Shown here: positions 8,146-17,433 of the stretch, one piece after another
Layout of the letters: each line of letters begins with the position of its first letter
Numbering within the stretch: position 1 is the first letter of the stretch
DNA from: DATFQE01 sp963733845
GTDB taxonomy: Bacteria; Actinomycetota; Thermoleophilia; Gaiellales; Gaiellaceae
DNA: 64,000 nucleotides
Assembly (NCBI GenBank): GCA_963733845.1
Contig: CAVTEM010000007.1
Span: 620,001-684,000 of the forward strand
Direction: 5' to 3'
Notes under the pieces: generated by a model
Told to the model about the DNA's origin: nothing
The model's database searches: none
The model's input: the letters and a program-made list of their open reading frames with translations, nothing else
Position numbers and translations under genes: made by a program

Positions 8146-8286
8146 CCGGGGACGAATCGTCACGCTTCCGCAACACCCGCCCTGGCCCTTCGAGCCATGT
8201 CCAGGGGCCAGACCCTCGGACACGTCCGGAAGGGCGTGGTGTGGAGGAGTGTTGGCGGAGTCGTCACATCTAGACTGACCGAGCCG
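8146..8286 (+). promoter_or_regulatory. lipB-lipA spacer with imperfect inverted repeats
   Basis: This spacer is rich in self-complementary pieces: CGGAC-AC-GTCCG near 8218, TGGCCC paired with GGGCCA, and TCCGCAACAC against GTGTTGGCGGA with one bulged base. A structured leader or terminator before lipA is possible. No known riboswitch is recognised. Confidence 0.3.
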
Positions 8287-9207
8287 ATGCAGAAGTCGCT
8301 GCCCGTCGCCGAGCGGCCCCGCCGCCCCGAGTGGATGAAGGTGCGCGCGCCGAGCGCCGACTCGCGCTACCTCGACGTCAAGAACCTGATCCACGGCGCG
8401 AGCCTGAACACGATCTGCGAGGAGGCGCGCTGCCCCAACATCGCCGAGTGCTGGGGCCGGGGCACCGCGACCTTCCAGATCCTGGGCGACACCTGCACCC
8501 GCGCCTGCCGCTACTGCTACGTCAACTCCGGCCGGCCGGAGCACCCGCCGGACCCGCTCGAGCCGCTGCGTCTGGCGCAGACCGCGGCCAAGATGGGCCT
8601 CAAGCACGTTGTCGTCACCTCCGTCGACCGGGACGACGTCCCCGACCGCGGCGCCGGCCACTACGCGGCGACGATCCGGGCGCTCAAGCGCAAGCTGCCG
8701 GGCGTCTCGGTCGAGATCCTGACGCCGGACTTCCTCGGCGTGGAGGAGGACGCGCTCCGCACCGTCCTCGCCGAGCGCCCCGACGTCTTCAACCACAACA
8801 TCGAAACCGTCCGCCGCCTGCACCGCCGCATGCGCGGCGCCAAGGCCAGCTACGACAAGGCGCTCTGGCTGCTCCGCCGGGCGAAGGAGCTCGCCGACTA
8901 CCCGGTCCTGACGAAGTCGGGGATCATCGTCGGCCTCGGGGAGACGAACGACGAGGTCGTCGCGACGATGCGCGACCTGCGAGCGCAGGGCGTGGACGTG
9001 GTCACGATCGGCCAGTACCTGCAGCCGAGCGCGAAGCACGCGACCATCGACCGCTGGGTGCACCCGGACGAGTTTCGCTGGCTGCGCGAGCAGGGCGAGG
9101 CGCTCGGCTTCGGCTCGGTCTTCTCGGGGCCGCTGGTCAGGTCGAGCTACCGCGCCGACGAGCAGCGGCACGCGGCCGAGACCGGCCGCGGCGCGGTCGC
9201 CTACTAG
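8287..9207 (+). CDS. lipA: Lipoyl synthase LipA
   Basis: A radical-SAM enzyme that inserts two sulfurs into the octanoyl chain. 306 residues. The auxiliary cluster motif CEEARCPNIAEC (about residues 44-55) and the radical-SAM motif CTRACRYC (about 70-77) are intact, and the C-terminal SGPLVRSSYRADEQ supplies the RSSYxA ligand region. The frame is open upstream to 8197, but ATG 8287 gives the usual N-terminus. It pairs with lipB, completing the pathway that modifies the E2 lipoyl domain. Confidence 0.97.
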   Translation: MQKSLPVAERPRRPEWMKVRAPSADSRYLDVKNLIHGASLNTICEEARCPNIAECWGRGTATFQILGDTCTRACRYCYVNSGRPEHPPDPLEPLRLAQTAAKMGLKHVVVTSVDRDDVPDRGAGHYAATIRALKRKLPGVSVEILTPDFLGVEEDALRTVLAERPDVFNHNIETVRRLHRRMRGAKASYDKALWLLRRAKELADYPVLTKSGIIVGLGETNDEVVATMRDLRAQGVDVVTIGQYLQPSAKHATIDRWVHPDEFRWLREQGEALGFGSVFSGPLVRSSYRADEQRHAAETGRGAVAY

Positions 9208-9775
9208 GCCGCCTCCATCCTGCTCAGCTGCTTCTGCGCCAACTCGACCGCCTGCTCCTTCGTGACCTTGCCCTCGTGGCCGTTGACGTTGACCGACGCG
9301 ACCGCGTTGTCGTCACGCCACTGCACGAGGTAGAAGCGCACGCCGTCGTCCACGAGCGTCGCGACGATCCCGGCGTCGCCGAGATCGGTCTGCGGCTCGA
9401 GCATCAGGCCGGCCCGCTCCAGCTCGCTCCCGTAGGCCTCGTAGTCCTGCTGGGCGCCTTCCTTGTCCTCGAAGACATCGGCCCGCGACTCGACCACGAG
9501 CGGCCCGACCGTCTGCCGCGTTCCGGGGCGCCGGTAGCGCGCCTTCCATCCGCCGAGGCGCCCGAAGCGCTCGGGATTCGAGCGGGCGCCGGCGGGCTGG
9601 TCGCTCCTGGTCTGCTCTCCCCAGTCGAAGCGGGTCCAGCCGGTTCCCTCGAGGTCTTCTGGAGCAGGACCATGTGCTCGAGCTGATCGACCTGGTAACC
9701 GCTCTCGTCGCCGCCGCCGCCGCAACCGCCGGCCAGCAGCGTCACGGCCAGCGCGAGCAGGGCGACGCGGGGCAT
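9204..9775 (-). CDS. Lipoprotein, paralogue of the 17.4-kb lipoprotein, one frame break
   Basis: A secreted lipoprotein of about 190 residues and unknown function. The N-terminus MPRVALLALAVTLLAGGCGG has a lipobox (LAGGC). The frame breaks at about 9656: MVLLQK continues as DLEGTGWTRFD in another frame, consistent with one lost G. The rest (WKARYRRPG, GPLVVESRADVFEDKEGA, VRFYLVQWRDDNAVASVNVN, TKEQAVELAQKQ) aligns closely with the lipoprotein at 17434-18015, which is intact. The start ATG overlaps the stop of the binding-protein gene (ATGA), so the two are coupled. Confidence 0.75.
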
Positions 9776-11088
9776 CAGCTGTCGGCGCGAGCGAAGAGCG
9801 AACGTGTGGCTTTGTCGAGGTCGCGCGCGACCCGCAGCGGGTCCTGACCCAGATAGAGCCCGTTCTCGAGAACTCCCTCAGCGGCGTCCTCGATCTCAGG
9901 CCACGTGGAGATCGTCGGCACCCGCTGGATCGTCGGGATGCCGTCGAGGAAGACCCGCGAGCTCTTCGGCTTCGCCGTCGGGTCGAGGAACGCCTCCGAC
10001 TGCGCAACCTCTTCGAGCGACGGCACCGTACGGCCGGTCTTGGCGACGATCCGCTGCCCCTCGGGGCTGTTCGCGAACTCGATGAAGTCCCACGCGGCGC
10101 TCTTCGCCTCCGACGCACGAGCCATGCAGTACGCGTCCGAGTGGAGGATCCCGGCCGGCCGCTCGAAGACCGGCAGCGGGGCGACGTCCCAGTCGAAGTC
10201 CTTGATCGTCCTGAAGGTCGGAGTCGAGCGCCGCGAGGAGAGCAACATGGCGAGCCGGCCGTTCGCGAAGCGCGACTCGTCGTCCTCGGCCTCGACGTCC
10301 TGGTCGCTCGGGACGACGCCGTAGTCCGCGCGCAGCTTGAGGAACTCCTGCAGCGCGGCCAGAGCCCGCGGCCGCTCCAGCGCGAACCTGGTGGGCCGGT
10401 CCGGATCGTCGAACAGGTCGCCGTTGTTCGACCACACGAACGGGGCGAGCCGGATCACCGTGGGCTCGATGCCGAGCCCGAAGATCGCGGGCCGGACCGC
10501 CCCGAGCTCCGGATCGCCGGCCGAAACGGGCTTGCCCTGGGCGTCGCGCGTCAGGTTGACCGCGCGGATGATGAACTCCGTCCAGGACATGCCGGCCTTC
10601 GGCTCGGCGACCTTGAAGCGGCGGAAGAGGTCACGGTTGTAATAGACGACGAGACTGGAGACGTTCTGCGGCAGGCACGTGAGAACGCCCTGCCAGCGGA
10701 AGGCCTCGAGCGCCTGCGGGTAGAAGTCGTCGGGCTCGAACTTGTCCGAGTCCTCGATCCGCTCCTCCAGCGGCTCGAGCGCGTCGCGGGCCGCGAACTG
10801 CCCGTAGAAACGGTAGTTCAGCAGGAACACGTCGGGCGGCGACCCGCCGGCAAAGGACGTCGACAGCCGGGCGAGCAGATCCTCGCGGTCGCTCGCCTCG
10901 ATCAGCTGGACCGGGCCGGAGTCGTCCCGCTTCTCGTACTCCGAGATCAGCGTCCGGTAGGCCTGGATCTCCTCGGGGTCGCCGAAGACCAGGAAGCGGA
11001 TCTCGTCGGGATCGTCGTCGCCGCCGCAGCCGGCGAGCGCGAACGCCAGAGCCGAGAGGAGCGCGATCAGCACGAGCCGGACCCGCAT
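9775..11088 (-). CDS. Extracellular solute-binding lipoprotein (family 1), orphan
   Basis: A 437-residue ABC-type binding protein, probably for a sugar or polyol. It has a lipoprotein signal (LLSALAFALAGCGGDDD), the typical family 1 features PPDVFLLNYRFYGQFAARDA, LPQNVSSLVVYYNRDLFRRF and SEAKSAAWDFIEFANSPEGQ. No permease or ATPase gene is adjacent, which is unusual; it is coupled instead to the lipoprotein at 9204. The partner transporter must lie elsewhere, or the protein may have another role at the membrane. Confidence 0.88.
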   Translation of the reverse strand: MRVRLVLIALLSALAFALAGCGGDDDPDEIRFLVFGDPEEIQAYRTLISEYEKRDDSGPVQLIEASDREDLLARLSTSFAGGSPPDVFLLNYRFYGQFAARDALEPLEERIEDSDKFEPDDFYPQALEAFRWQGVLTCLPQNVSSLVVYYNRDLFRRFKVAEPKAGMSWTEFIIRAVNLTRDAQGKPVSAGDPELGAVRPAIFGLGIEPTVIRLAPFVWSNNGDLFDDPDRPTRFALERPRALAALQEFLKLRADYGVVPSDQDVEAEDDESRFANGRLAMLLSSRRSTPTFRTIKDFDWDVAPLPVFERPAGILHSDAYCMARASEAKSAAWDFIEFANSPEGQRIVAKTGRTVPSLEEVAQSEAFLDPTAKPKSSRVFLDGIPTIQRVPTISTWPEIEDAAEGVLENGLYLGQDPLRVARDLDKATRSLFARADS

Positions 11089-11107
11089 GCGCCCGTAACC
11101 ATAAAGC

Positions 11108-11134
11108 GGAGGGGCCGCGCATGGCGGCCCCTCC
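11108..11134 (-). terminator. GC-rich hairpin, terminator of the 11.2-14.0 kb exoprotein gene
   Basis: Arms GGAGGGGCCGC and GCGGCCCCTCC (11 pairs) enclose the loop GCATG. On the minus strand it follows the stop at 11156 and is trailed by GCTTTAT. Its core is shared with the hairpins at 15081, 18032 and 18614. Confidence 0.7.
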
Positions 11135-11155
11135 TGTGCCTCAACTGGCTCGGTG

Positions 11156-13968
11156 CTACTTCACGTGCTTCAGGTCGAGGAGCCAGGCGCTGAGACCGTG
11201 TGTGGCGGCGTAGAGCTCACCCGTCGCCGGCACGATCGTCAGACCTGCGACCTCGACGTTCGGCATGTTGCGGGCCGCGAGCTCCCAGCTCGTCGACCCG
11301 TCGGCCAGACGCAGCACGCCGAAGTCGCTCGCGGCGTACAGATCGCCGCTCTTGTCGTCACGGACGAGATCCGTGACCGGCAGGTCGGCGAGGTCGTTGG
11401 AGCGATTGACCCACGTCGCCGTCCCGGTCGCCGGGTTGAACGTGACCTCGAACACGTGGCCGGGCGTCGTAGGCGTGTTGACGCTGAAGCCGCTGTACGA
11501 GACCCAGGCGCGGTTCCCGTTGGTCGAGTCGATGTGGATGCTGCTGACGAACCGTCCCGGTGTCGTCGGCAGGTCGATCCGCGACCAGGTGACCGCGGAG
11601 GCCGGCTCGGCGTCCACGTTCTTCGTCACGAACACGCGGCCGGTCGTCGTCGCCGCCCAGGCCGTGGACGTGTCGTCTGCGGTCCGCTCGACCGCGGCGA
11701 CGTTGCCACCGGCCCGATCGCCGAAGCCCGCAGCCGTCAGGCGTGTCGGGCCCAGCTCGACCCAGTCACCACACACTGCCGCGAACGTGCCGGTCCACTC
11801 GTTGCAGATCGCATTCGCCTCGGCCACCGTCCTGGTGCCGAGGCCCGCGGTCTTGGTTCGGAAGACCGTCCTGCTCGTGCCGGCGAACATCGTCTTGCTC
11901 ACAACCGGGTCACTGATCACCGGCGCGTAGAACTCACCGCCGTGCTGGAGCGGATCGCCGGTCCAGATCCAGTCGGCGATGTTGCCGTTGTTGAAGTTCA
12001 CGTCCGGGGACGCCCCGGTGAAGTTGTGGAAGCGGAACTCCGGGATCGCGACGTCGAAGCCGGACTGCCCGCCGTCGCCGATCATCATGTTCTCCCAGGT
12101 GACCTTGCTCCCGTTGGTCTGCCAGGTGCCGTTGTCCTGCGTCCCGCCCTGGCGGATCTTGCTGTCGTGCGGGCTGATCGACAGGCTCTGGAATTGCAGC
12201 GTGTTGAGCCCGTCGTTGATGCTCGTCGAGCTTCTCCGGGATTCGCGAGAGCATCTGCCGGCACCGGGCCAGCTGAGCTGCATTGAGCCCGCGGGGCACG
12301 GCTGGATCGTCACACCACGACGAGCGGTCGACGAAGCTCCCGTTCGAGCGCATCAGACCACCGTCGCCCGCCTCGATGAACTGGAACGGCTTGCCCGGCA
12401 CGGTGACCAGGTCGTGCTGGTCCGGGTGGAGGCCGTTCGGGTGCAGCGGGTCGGTGCCGTCGAACGTCATGTCCGTGCTGCTCACGCCCGCGTCCGTGGA
12501 GAGCACGACGCCGCGCTTGTTGGCGGTGTTCTCGCCGTACGAGTAGTCACCGCCGACGTAGACGATGTCGGGGTGGCCCTTCGGCGTGTAGATGAACTGG
12601 TCGTACCAGCACTGCGGGTCGCAGTTGCTGGTGGTGCCCCAGCCCGGATCGGCGACGTTCGTGCTCGTCAGGCCGATGAACACCGGCACGCCCGTCCGCA
12701 CGCTGTCGCTGCGGAACAGGCGCGAGGTGTTCGTGCCGTTGTTCCCCTCGTACACGTACATGCGCGTGTTGCCGTTCGGCAGCGTGTTGACGGCGATCGT
12801 CGCCCGGGACTGGATCACGGCCGGGTTCAGCGAGGCCTTGATCTGCGTCCAGGTCGCGCCGCCGTCGTTGGAGCGCCAGACGCCGCGCGCGTACGAGGTG
12901 GCGTAGACGACCTCCGGGTTCGACGGGTCGAGCAGGACGTTCCGCACGCCGCGCGGCGAGCAGACTCCACCGTTGTTGAACTCGGTCAGGTCGCCGGTGC
13001 ACTGGGCCGTCGAGGCGGAGCCGTTGTGGATGAAGCTCCACGACGCGCCACGGTCGGTGCTCTTGTACAGGCCCCACTTGGCGATCCCGGGGATCGGCCG
13101 GGTCACGCCCGTGCAGCAAACGGAGCTCATGCCGGCGAGCGCGGTCGTCGAGGCGACGTAGAGGATGTTCCTGTTGTTCGGGTGCACCACGATCTTGCCG
13201 ATGCCCTTGCCCTGGAACGCCGTCTTGCCCAGCTGCGTCCACGTTTGGCCCTGGTTCGTCGACCTGTAGAGGCCCGTCCCCGCGACGCAGCCGCTGCCGC
13301 AGATGTTTGCCTCACCGGTGCCGACGTAGACCGTGTGGTCGCTCGAGTCGTGCGGGTCGATGGTCACGGCGCCCGCCGCGTTGATGCCGAGCGGGCCGCC
13401 CCGGTAGTGCCACTTGACGTTCGGACTCAGCACGTTCGAGGTGTGCCAGACGCCGCCGCCCGCGGGCGTGATGTACGCCTCACAGGCATTGCCCGCGCAG
13501 TCGTCCTCGATCGCGATCGAGGTCGTCCGCCCACCGGCCACGTACTCGTTCGGTACGTACAGGAACGAGTTCAGGAACTGCGGACGACGGGTAGAGCGCC
13601 CTGCTCGGACCGATCTGCTCCCAGCGCGCAGCGTTGCCGCCGCCCGAGCGAGAGGTTGCGGCCGCGAACGCGTCGCGGGCACCCTCCATCTCGGCGACGG
13701 AGATCGTGCTGTCGGGATAGGCGCGCTCGGCGAACTCGCCGCCGGCCGCCCCTCCGGGACCTTCCAGCGCCATCCCACCGTTCGGCGGGAGCGCCTGACG
13801 GAGCTTGGCGAGGTGCTTCGCGAGCGCGGGAGGCGTTTCGGCCTCCACCATGACCGCCTGGCTCGAGCTCCCGGACGACCCGAAGACGCCGGCCATCATC
13901 GCCGCTGCGGCGACGAGGGCGAGCGCGACGAGGCCGACAAGCCCCAGGCGCAATCGCTTCCTGGTCAT
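11156..13968 (-). CDS. Large secreted Asp-box/BNR-repeat beta-propeller protein, two frame breaks
   Basis: An exoprotein of about 937 residues, related to sialidase- and VPS10-type propellers. The start ATG 13968 has GGGGAGAGG before it, and the N-terminus has a long hydrophobic segment (LGLVGLVALALVAAAAMMAG) as signal or anchor. Asp boxes are plain: YRSTNQGQTWTQLG, YKSTDRGASWSFI, WRSNDGGATWTQI. The frame breaks at about 13582 (after ALYPSS, resuming QFLNSFLYVPNEY) and about 12225 (after SRIPEKLD, resuming SINDGLNTLQF), each one extra base. No catalytic sialidase residues could be identified, so it may bind or scaffold instead of cleaving glycans. Confidence 0.75.
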
Positions 13969-13978
13969 ACCTCTCCCC

Positions 13979-14212
13979 TCATGAGACTCCTTCGTGGCCC
14001 GGATCCGGGCTCGTACGCCTCTCGGCCGCGCGGCCTCCACCCGCTCTTCCTCCAGGCTCCGCTCGAGCCGCTCGACGATCTCGGTGTTCAGGCTGCGATC
14101 GGCGCGACGCGCGGACTCGACGAGTCGCTCGCGCAGCTCGAGGGGCATGCGAAGGAGGAATCGGAAACGCTCTCCGGCCAAGTCGGGGCGGAAGCCTACG
14201 ACTTTTCGCCAA
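13979..14212 (-). CDS. Arc-type ribbon-helix-helix DNA-binding protein, frame-broken
   Basis: A small regulator of about 77 residues. The core (14181 to about 14045) reads RFRFLLRMPLELRERL, then ADRSLNTEIVERLERSLEEE, which is the Arc/Mnt strand-helix-helix fold. The core frame has a TTG at 14181 and no stop before the exoprotein start. A second frame has both a TTG start at 14212 and a TGA at 13979-13981, eleven bases before the next ATG. The simplest reading is one 78-codon gene with two compensating indels. A perfect palindrome 14 bases upstream is its probable operator. The alternative is an in-frame fusion to the downstream exoprotein. Confidence 0.6.
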   Translation of the reverse strand: MAKSRRLPPRLGRRAFPIPPSHAPRAARATRRVRASRRSQPEHRDRRAARAEPGGRAGGGRAAERRTSPDPGHEGVS

Positions 14213-14225
14213 GCCGTGCAGCGAC

Positions 14226-14247
14226 TGATATCAACCGCTTGATATCA
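14226..14247. promoter_or_regulatory. Perfect palindrome, putative ribbon-helix-helix operator
   Basis: Arms TGATATCAA and TTGATATCA (9 pairs) flank CCGC. The site sits between the divergent regulator gene (start 14212 or 14181) and a small secreted-protein gene (ATG 14295), the classic place for an autoregulatory operator. It is strikingly AT-rich for this genome. Confidence 0.6.
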
Positions 14248-14294
14248 CCGTGGCTATGAGTGAGTGGAAGCGAGGGCGGGCATACTCCCCTCGT

Positions 14295-14645
14295 ATGCGC
14301 GCACTCGCCGGGCTCGCAGTCCTCGTCTTCGTGGCACTCGCGTGCTCCGCCGTCGCGGCCGGAGCGGATTCGAAGCCGAAGCCGCGCGTGTTCGTGGTCG
14401 ACCGCACGCCGCTGGCCGTGCGCGGGGTCAGCTTCGACGCGGGCGAGCGGATCCTCGTCCGCGCTGTCGTCCGCGGGGGAGCGCGCGCGACGAAGGCGGC
14501 GTTCGCGAACCGCTCGGGCGTCTTCAGCATGCGCTTCGCGTCTCTTCGGGTGCGCCGCTGCGCCTTCGTGACCGTCCAGGCAACCGGGGCGCACGGCAAT
14601 CGCGCCACGTTCACCCAGATGCCGCCGCTTTGCGGAGCGTCGTGA
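14295..14645 (+). CDS. Small secreted protein, paralogue A
   Basis: A 116-residue exported protein starting MRALAGLAVLVFVALACSAV, a clear signal peptide. After it come RTPLAVRGVSFDAGERILVR, TKAAFANRSGVFSMRF, then a cysteine (RRCAFVTVQATGAHGNRATF) and a final PPLCGAS. This layout (short beta-rich domain, GxxFxxGE, GSF-like turn, two cysteines) is shared with the genes at 14677, 18187 and 21345. The frame is open to 14250, but ATG 14295 begins the signal peptide. It has no ribosome site, so it may be leaderless. Function unknown. Confidence 0.7.
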   Translation: MRALAGLAVLVFVALACSAVAAGADSKPKPRVFVVDRTPLAVRGVSFDAGERILVRAVVRGGARATKAAFANRSGVFSMRFASLRVRRCAFVTVQATGAHGNRATFTQMPPLCGAS

Positions 14646-14676
14646 CACGGCGTCGCGTGGTGACGTAGGAGCACGA

Positions 14677-15053
14677 GTGAGGATTGCTTTCGTGACCACG
14701 TTCGCCGCAGCACTCAGGCCGTCGTCGCCGCCGGTGCCCTCCAGGCCTCGGTGCCGACCTCCGACGGCGCCGCCGCCACGTCGGCCAAGGCGAGGCTCGC
14801 GCTGGTGCGGCGCGCACCGCTGACGATCCGCGGGACGAGCTTCGCGTCCCGCGAGCGCGTGAAACTGATCCTCGCGTCGAAGAAGCGGATCACCAAGCTG
14901 TTCTACGCGACTGCGGGCGGCTCGTTCGTCATCCGTTTCCCAGGCGTCCGCGTCGACCGTTGCGACGGGGTTCGCCGCGTTCGCGATCGGAGCGCGTGGG
15001 AGCCGAGCACCCTCGGCCTGCCGAACGTGTTCTGCCCGCCGCCTGCCCGCTAG
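14677..15053 (+). CDS. Small secreted protein, paralogue B, several frame breaks
   Basis: This starts at GTG 14677 with GGAG six bases upstream. The signal peptide begins VRIAFVTTFAAAL, then shifts frame at about 14715 to AVVAAGALQASVPTSDGA. The domain RAPLTIRGTSFASRERVKLI and GGSFVIRFPGVRVDRCDG matches paralogue A. Between about 14965 and 15013 a second frame carries GFAAFAIGARGSRA, the family's GxxGSRA motif, before the original frame resumes with LGLPNVFCPPPAR. So three indels lie within 377 bases. It follows A by 31 bases and is probably its tandem duplicate. Confidence 0.6.
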
Positions 15054-15080
15054 GGCGCAACCGCCGGGTCCTCGAACTGA

Positions 15081-15108
15081 GAAGGGGCCGCGCTATGGCG
15101 GCCCCTTC
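15081..15108. terminator. GC-rich hairpin between convergent genes
   Basis: Arms GAAGGGGCCGC and GCGGCCCCTTC (11 pairs) with loop GCTATG. It lies between the stop of small secreted protein B (15053) and the stop of the convergent exoprotein (15129), so it can serve both strands. It shares its core with the hairpins at 11108, 18032 and 18614. Confidence 0.7.
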
Positions 15109-15128
15109 TCGCGCGCTCAGACTGTTGG

Positions 15129-17318
15129 CTACTCGTCCTTCGGACAGGGCGTCACGAGGAAGAGAGCATCGGACGACTTCGCACGGTTCTGACCGTTCGA
15201 GCCCCAATCGGAGCCGTAGTGGTCGACGAACACGTCCGACTGCTCGCACGCCGGGTTGCGACCGGGCTGCGACGGAGCAGTCGCTCCACCCGCAGGGCCG
15301 CCCGACGAGCGGCCGTTCCGCGCATCCGTAAAGAACGCGTACGAGTCGTTGCCCTCGGTCGCGACCGCCTCGTAGTCGCCCGCGAAGATGCCGGACCGGA
15401 ACGTGTAGTCCCAGTTCGACGGGACGTCGGAGATGCCGAAGTTGTCCCAGTCGCCGAGCGCACTCGCGCCCGCGCCGGGGTACGGCCCCGACGGATTGAC
15501 GGGCCCGGTGGGCTGGGCGCTCTCGGTCGCGTCGTCGCCGACGCACTCCCCGGCCGTCCCATGTCTCGCCGTGCACTGGGCTCCCCAGGTCCAGACGAGG
15601 TAGTTGCCCGGCCGAGCACGGCTCGTCGGCCACTCACTCGCGATCGAGTCCGTGTCGAGCCGCCGGTCCTTGAACACGATGTTCAGGTGTCCCTTCTCGT
15701 TCAGGTCGATCCACGGCCACCACTGGTCGTTGCCCGTGTTTACCCCGGCGGGGCAGGCGGGCTGGCCGCCGCGGCCGCAGTCGCGGTTCGCGGGCGCGGT
15801 CGACGAGTCGTCGTTCACCCGCGTCGGGCCGATCCAGGTGGAGCCGCCGTTCAGTGACTTGAAGAAGAAGACGTCGGCATTGGTGCTGTCCCGGGTCCCG
15901 TTGCGGTTGTCCTCCATCACCAGATAGAGGTCGTCCGCGAAGGCTCCGTCGCGCTTGTCGGCGACGATCGCTCCGGTGAACGGAATGCGGAAGCAGCTGT
16001 TCGTGAAGTGCACCCGGTTGGCGCCGCGTGCGACGCAGTCGGCCTTCAGGCGCAGGTTCACGTCGAACGCCGGCGTGACCCAGAACGGCCCCGAGAACGT
16101 GGCCCCGCCGTCCACCGAGCGCACCACGAGCCACTGGTTCTCGTCTTCGGTGTTGAAGTTCTCGAACGCGACGTACAGATGCCCGGTGGTCGGGCTCACC
16201 GTCGGGACCGAGAACTGGTTGTCGTCGCACTGGTTGCCGCCTGCGAACGCGAACTGGCAGAACGGGGCGCTCCCATTGATCGTCACCTGGGGCGACCATG
16301 ACCGACCCATGTCGTCCGAGTAGCTCAGCTGGATCTTCGAGTCGGTGATGAAGCCGGGCGTTCCGACCGGGTTCGTGAACCTCGTCCAGGTCACGTAGAC
16401 GCGATCCGAGCCGATGATCTCGGTCGGGCAACCGGGCGAGCCGGCGGGTACCTGCGTTTTGGTCTCGGGCCTGAAGCACACGGCACCGACGCCCGCGGGG
16501 CGCGGTCCGGTCGTCAGGAACTCCTTGTCGTTGAACGTCACGCTGAAGTTCGCCGAGTTGGCGCCGGGAGCCCTCGTCTGGTTCTCGAGCTGGAAAGCGA
16601 CCGTGCCGTCGCCGGGTTGGCGAGGATCGCCCGGCCCACCGCACGTGGCGATGTCGTCGGTCGGGCTCGCCCCGGGGATGGAGACACACGGCCGGCTCCA
16701 GGTGAAGCCACCGTTGGTCGAACGGCTCACCCAGACGCCGTTCGTGTCGTCGTCACGGTTGAAGTTGATGTCCGCGTAGTAGACGACACCGTTCCGGTCG
16801 AACGCGATCGCCGGATCGCCGCCGCCGTCGAGGTTCTCGCCGTTGGGCAGCGACGGGAACGGGATCCAGCCGTCGTACCAGTTGTACCCCCCGTCGGACG
16901 AGGCGTAGAAGCCGGACGACGCCCACCCGAGGCGGTAGTCGTTCGCGCCCGCGACGAGGTTCTTCTTCGCGAGCGGGTTGACGTCGATCGACGTCTCGTT
17001 CTGCGGGAAGCAGCTGTATTCGGTGTTGGCGCGGTGGTCGTCGCCCTTGTCGCTGAGCTTCTCGACCTCGTCTCGCGCCGTACGGCGCAGGCTGTCCGGC
17101 TCGACGTTCATCCGCGCCTGCGGGCACTCGGTGATCCCCGAGCCGAGATCGACGTCCCGGAACTCCCAGACCCCCGAGGGCCCAGGCACCGAGAAGGTCT
17201 TCAGCTCCCGCGGCAGCTTGGGCTGCTGCGGTGGCTCGTCCTGCGCTGGGGCGGGCGATGCCCCCACGACCAGCAGTGCCGCCACGAACGTCGTCGTGGC
17301 GACGAGAAACCGTCGCAT
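15129..17318 (-). CDS. Secreted sialidase-like BNR-repeat exoprotein
   Basis: An intact exoprotein of about 729 residues. ATG 17318 has GGAGG seven bases upstream, and the signal peptide is MRRFLVATTTFVAALLVVGA, cut near PAPAQ. Repeated propeller blades include FYASSDGGYNWYDGW, WVSRSTNGGFTWSRP, QLSYSDDMGRSWSPQ, VVRSVDGGATFSGP and FFKSLNGGSTWIGP, five Asp boxes as in six-bladed sialidase folds. There are many cysteines. No arginine triad could be assigned by eye, so catalysis is unproven. It belongs to the exoprotein island, in the same orientation as the other large exoproteins. Confidence 0.82.
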   Translation of the reverse strand: MRRFLVATTTFVAALLVVGASPAPAQDEPPQQPKLPRELKTFSVPGPSGVWEFRDVDLGSGITECPQARMNVEPDSLRRTARDEVEKLSDKGDDHRANTEYSCFPQNETSIDVNPLAKKNLVAGANDYRLGWASSGFYASSDGGYNWYDGWIPFPSLPNGENLDGGGDPAIAFDRNGVVYYADINFNRDDDTNGVWVSRSTNGGFTWSRPCVSIPGASPTDDIATCGGPGDPRQPGDGTVAFQLENQTRAPGANSANFSVTFNDKEFLTTGPRPAGVGAVCFRPETKTQVPAGSPGCPTEIIGSDRVYVTWTRFTNPVGTPGFITDSKIQLSYSDDMGRSWSPQVTINGSAPFCQFAFAGGNQCDDNQFSVPTVSPTTGHLYVAFENFNTEDENQWLVVRSVDGGATFSGPFWVTPAFDVNLRLKADCVARGANRVHFTNSCFRIPFTGAIVADKRDGAFADDLYLVMEDNRNGTRDSTNADVFFFKSLNGGSTWIGPTRVNDDSSTAPANRDCGRGGQPACPAGVNTGNDQWWPWIDLNEKGHLNIVFKDRRLDTDSIASEWPTSRARPGNYLVWTWGAQCTARHGTAGECVGDDATESAQPTGPVNPSGPYPGAGASALGDWDNFGISDVPSNWDYTFRSGIFAGDYEAVATEGNDSYAFFTDARNGRSSGGPAGGATAPSQPGRNPACEQSDVFVDHYGSDWGSNGQNRAKSSDALFLVTPCPKDE

Positions 17319-17433
17319 CATCTCTCCTCCCTCCTCCCCGAAGGGAAAGGCCACCCTGACGGCGGCCGGCACACTTACGCGGCGCGACTATACGCCAACT
17401 TTGTGCGCAACGATGCATGATGCCGCGCCACGA

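Noticed and set aside
8146..8286. Riboswitch before lipA
   Set aside because: Self-complementary pieces exist, but none of the conserved cores of known classes could be found.
13480..14181. Direct in-frame fusion of the ribbon-helix-helix domain to the membrane helix and propeller exoprotein, as a membrane-tethered transcription factor
   Set aside because: The exoprotein ATG at 13968 has its own strong ribosome site, codon character fades between about 14045 and 13980, and a separate start and stop in a shifted frame fit a normal small regulator. It is kept only as an alternative.
14226..14247. FNR/CRP-type site
   Set aside because: Those sites have TTGAT-N4-ATCAA. Here the arms are inverted outward (ATCAA-N4-TTGAT), so it does not match.
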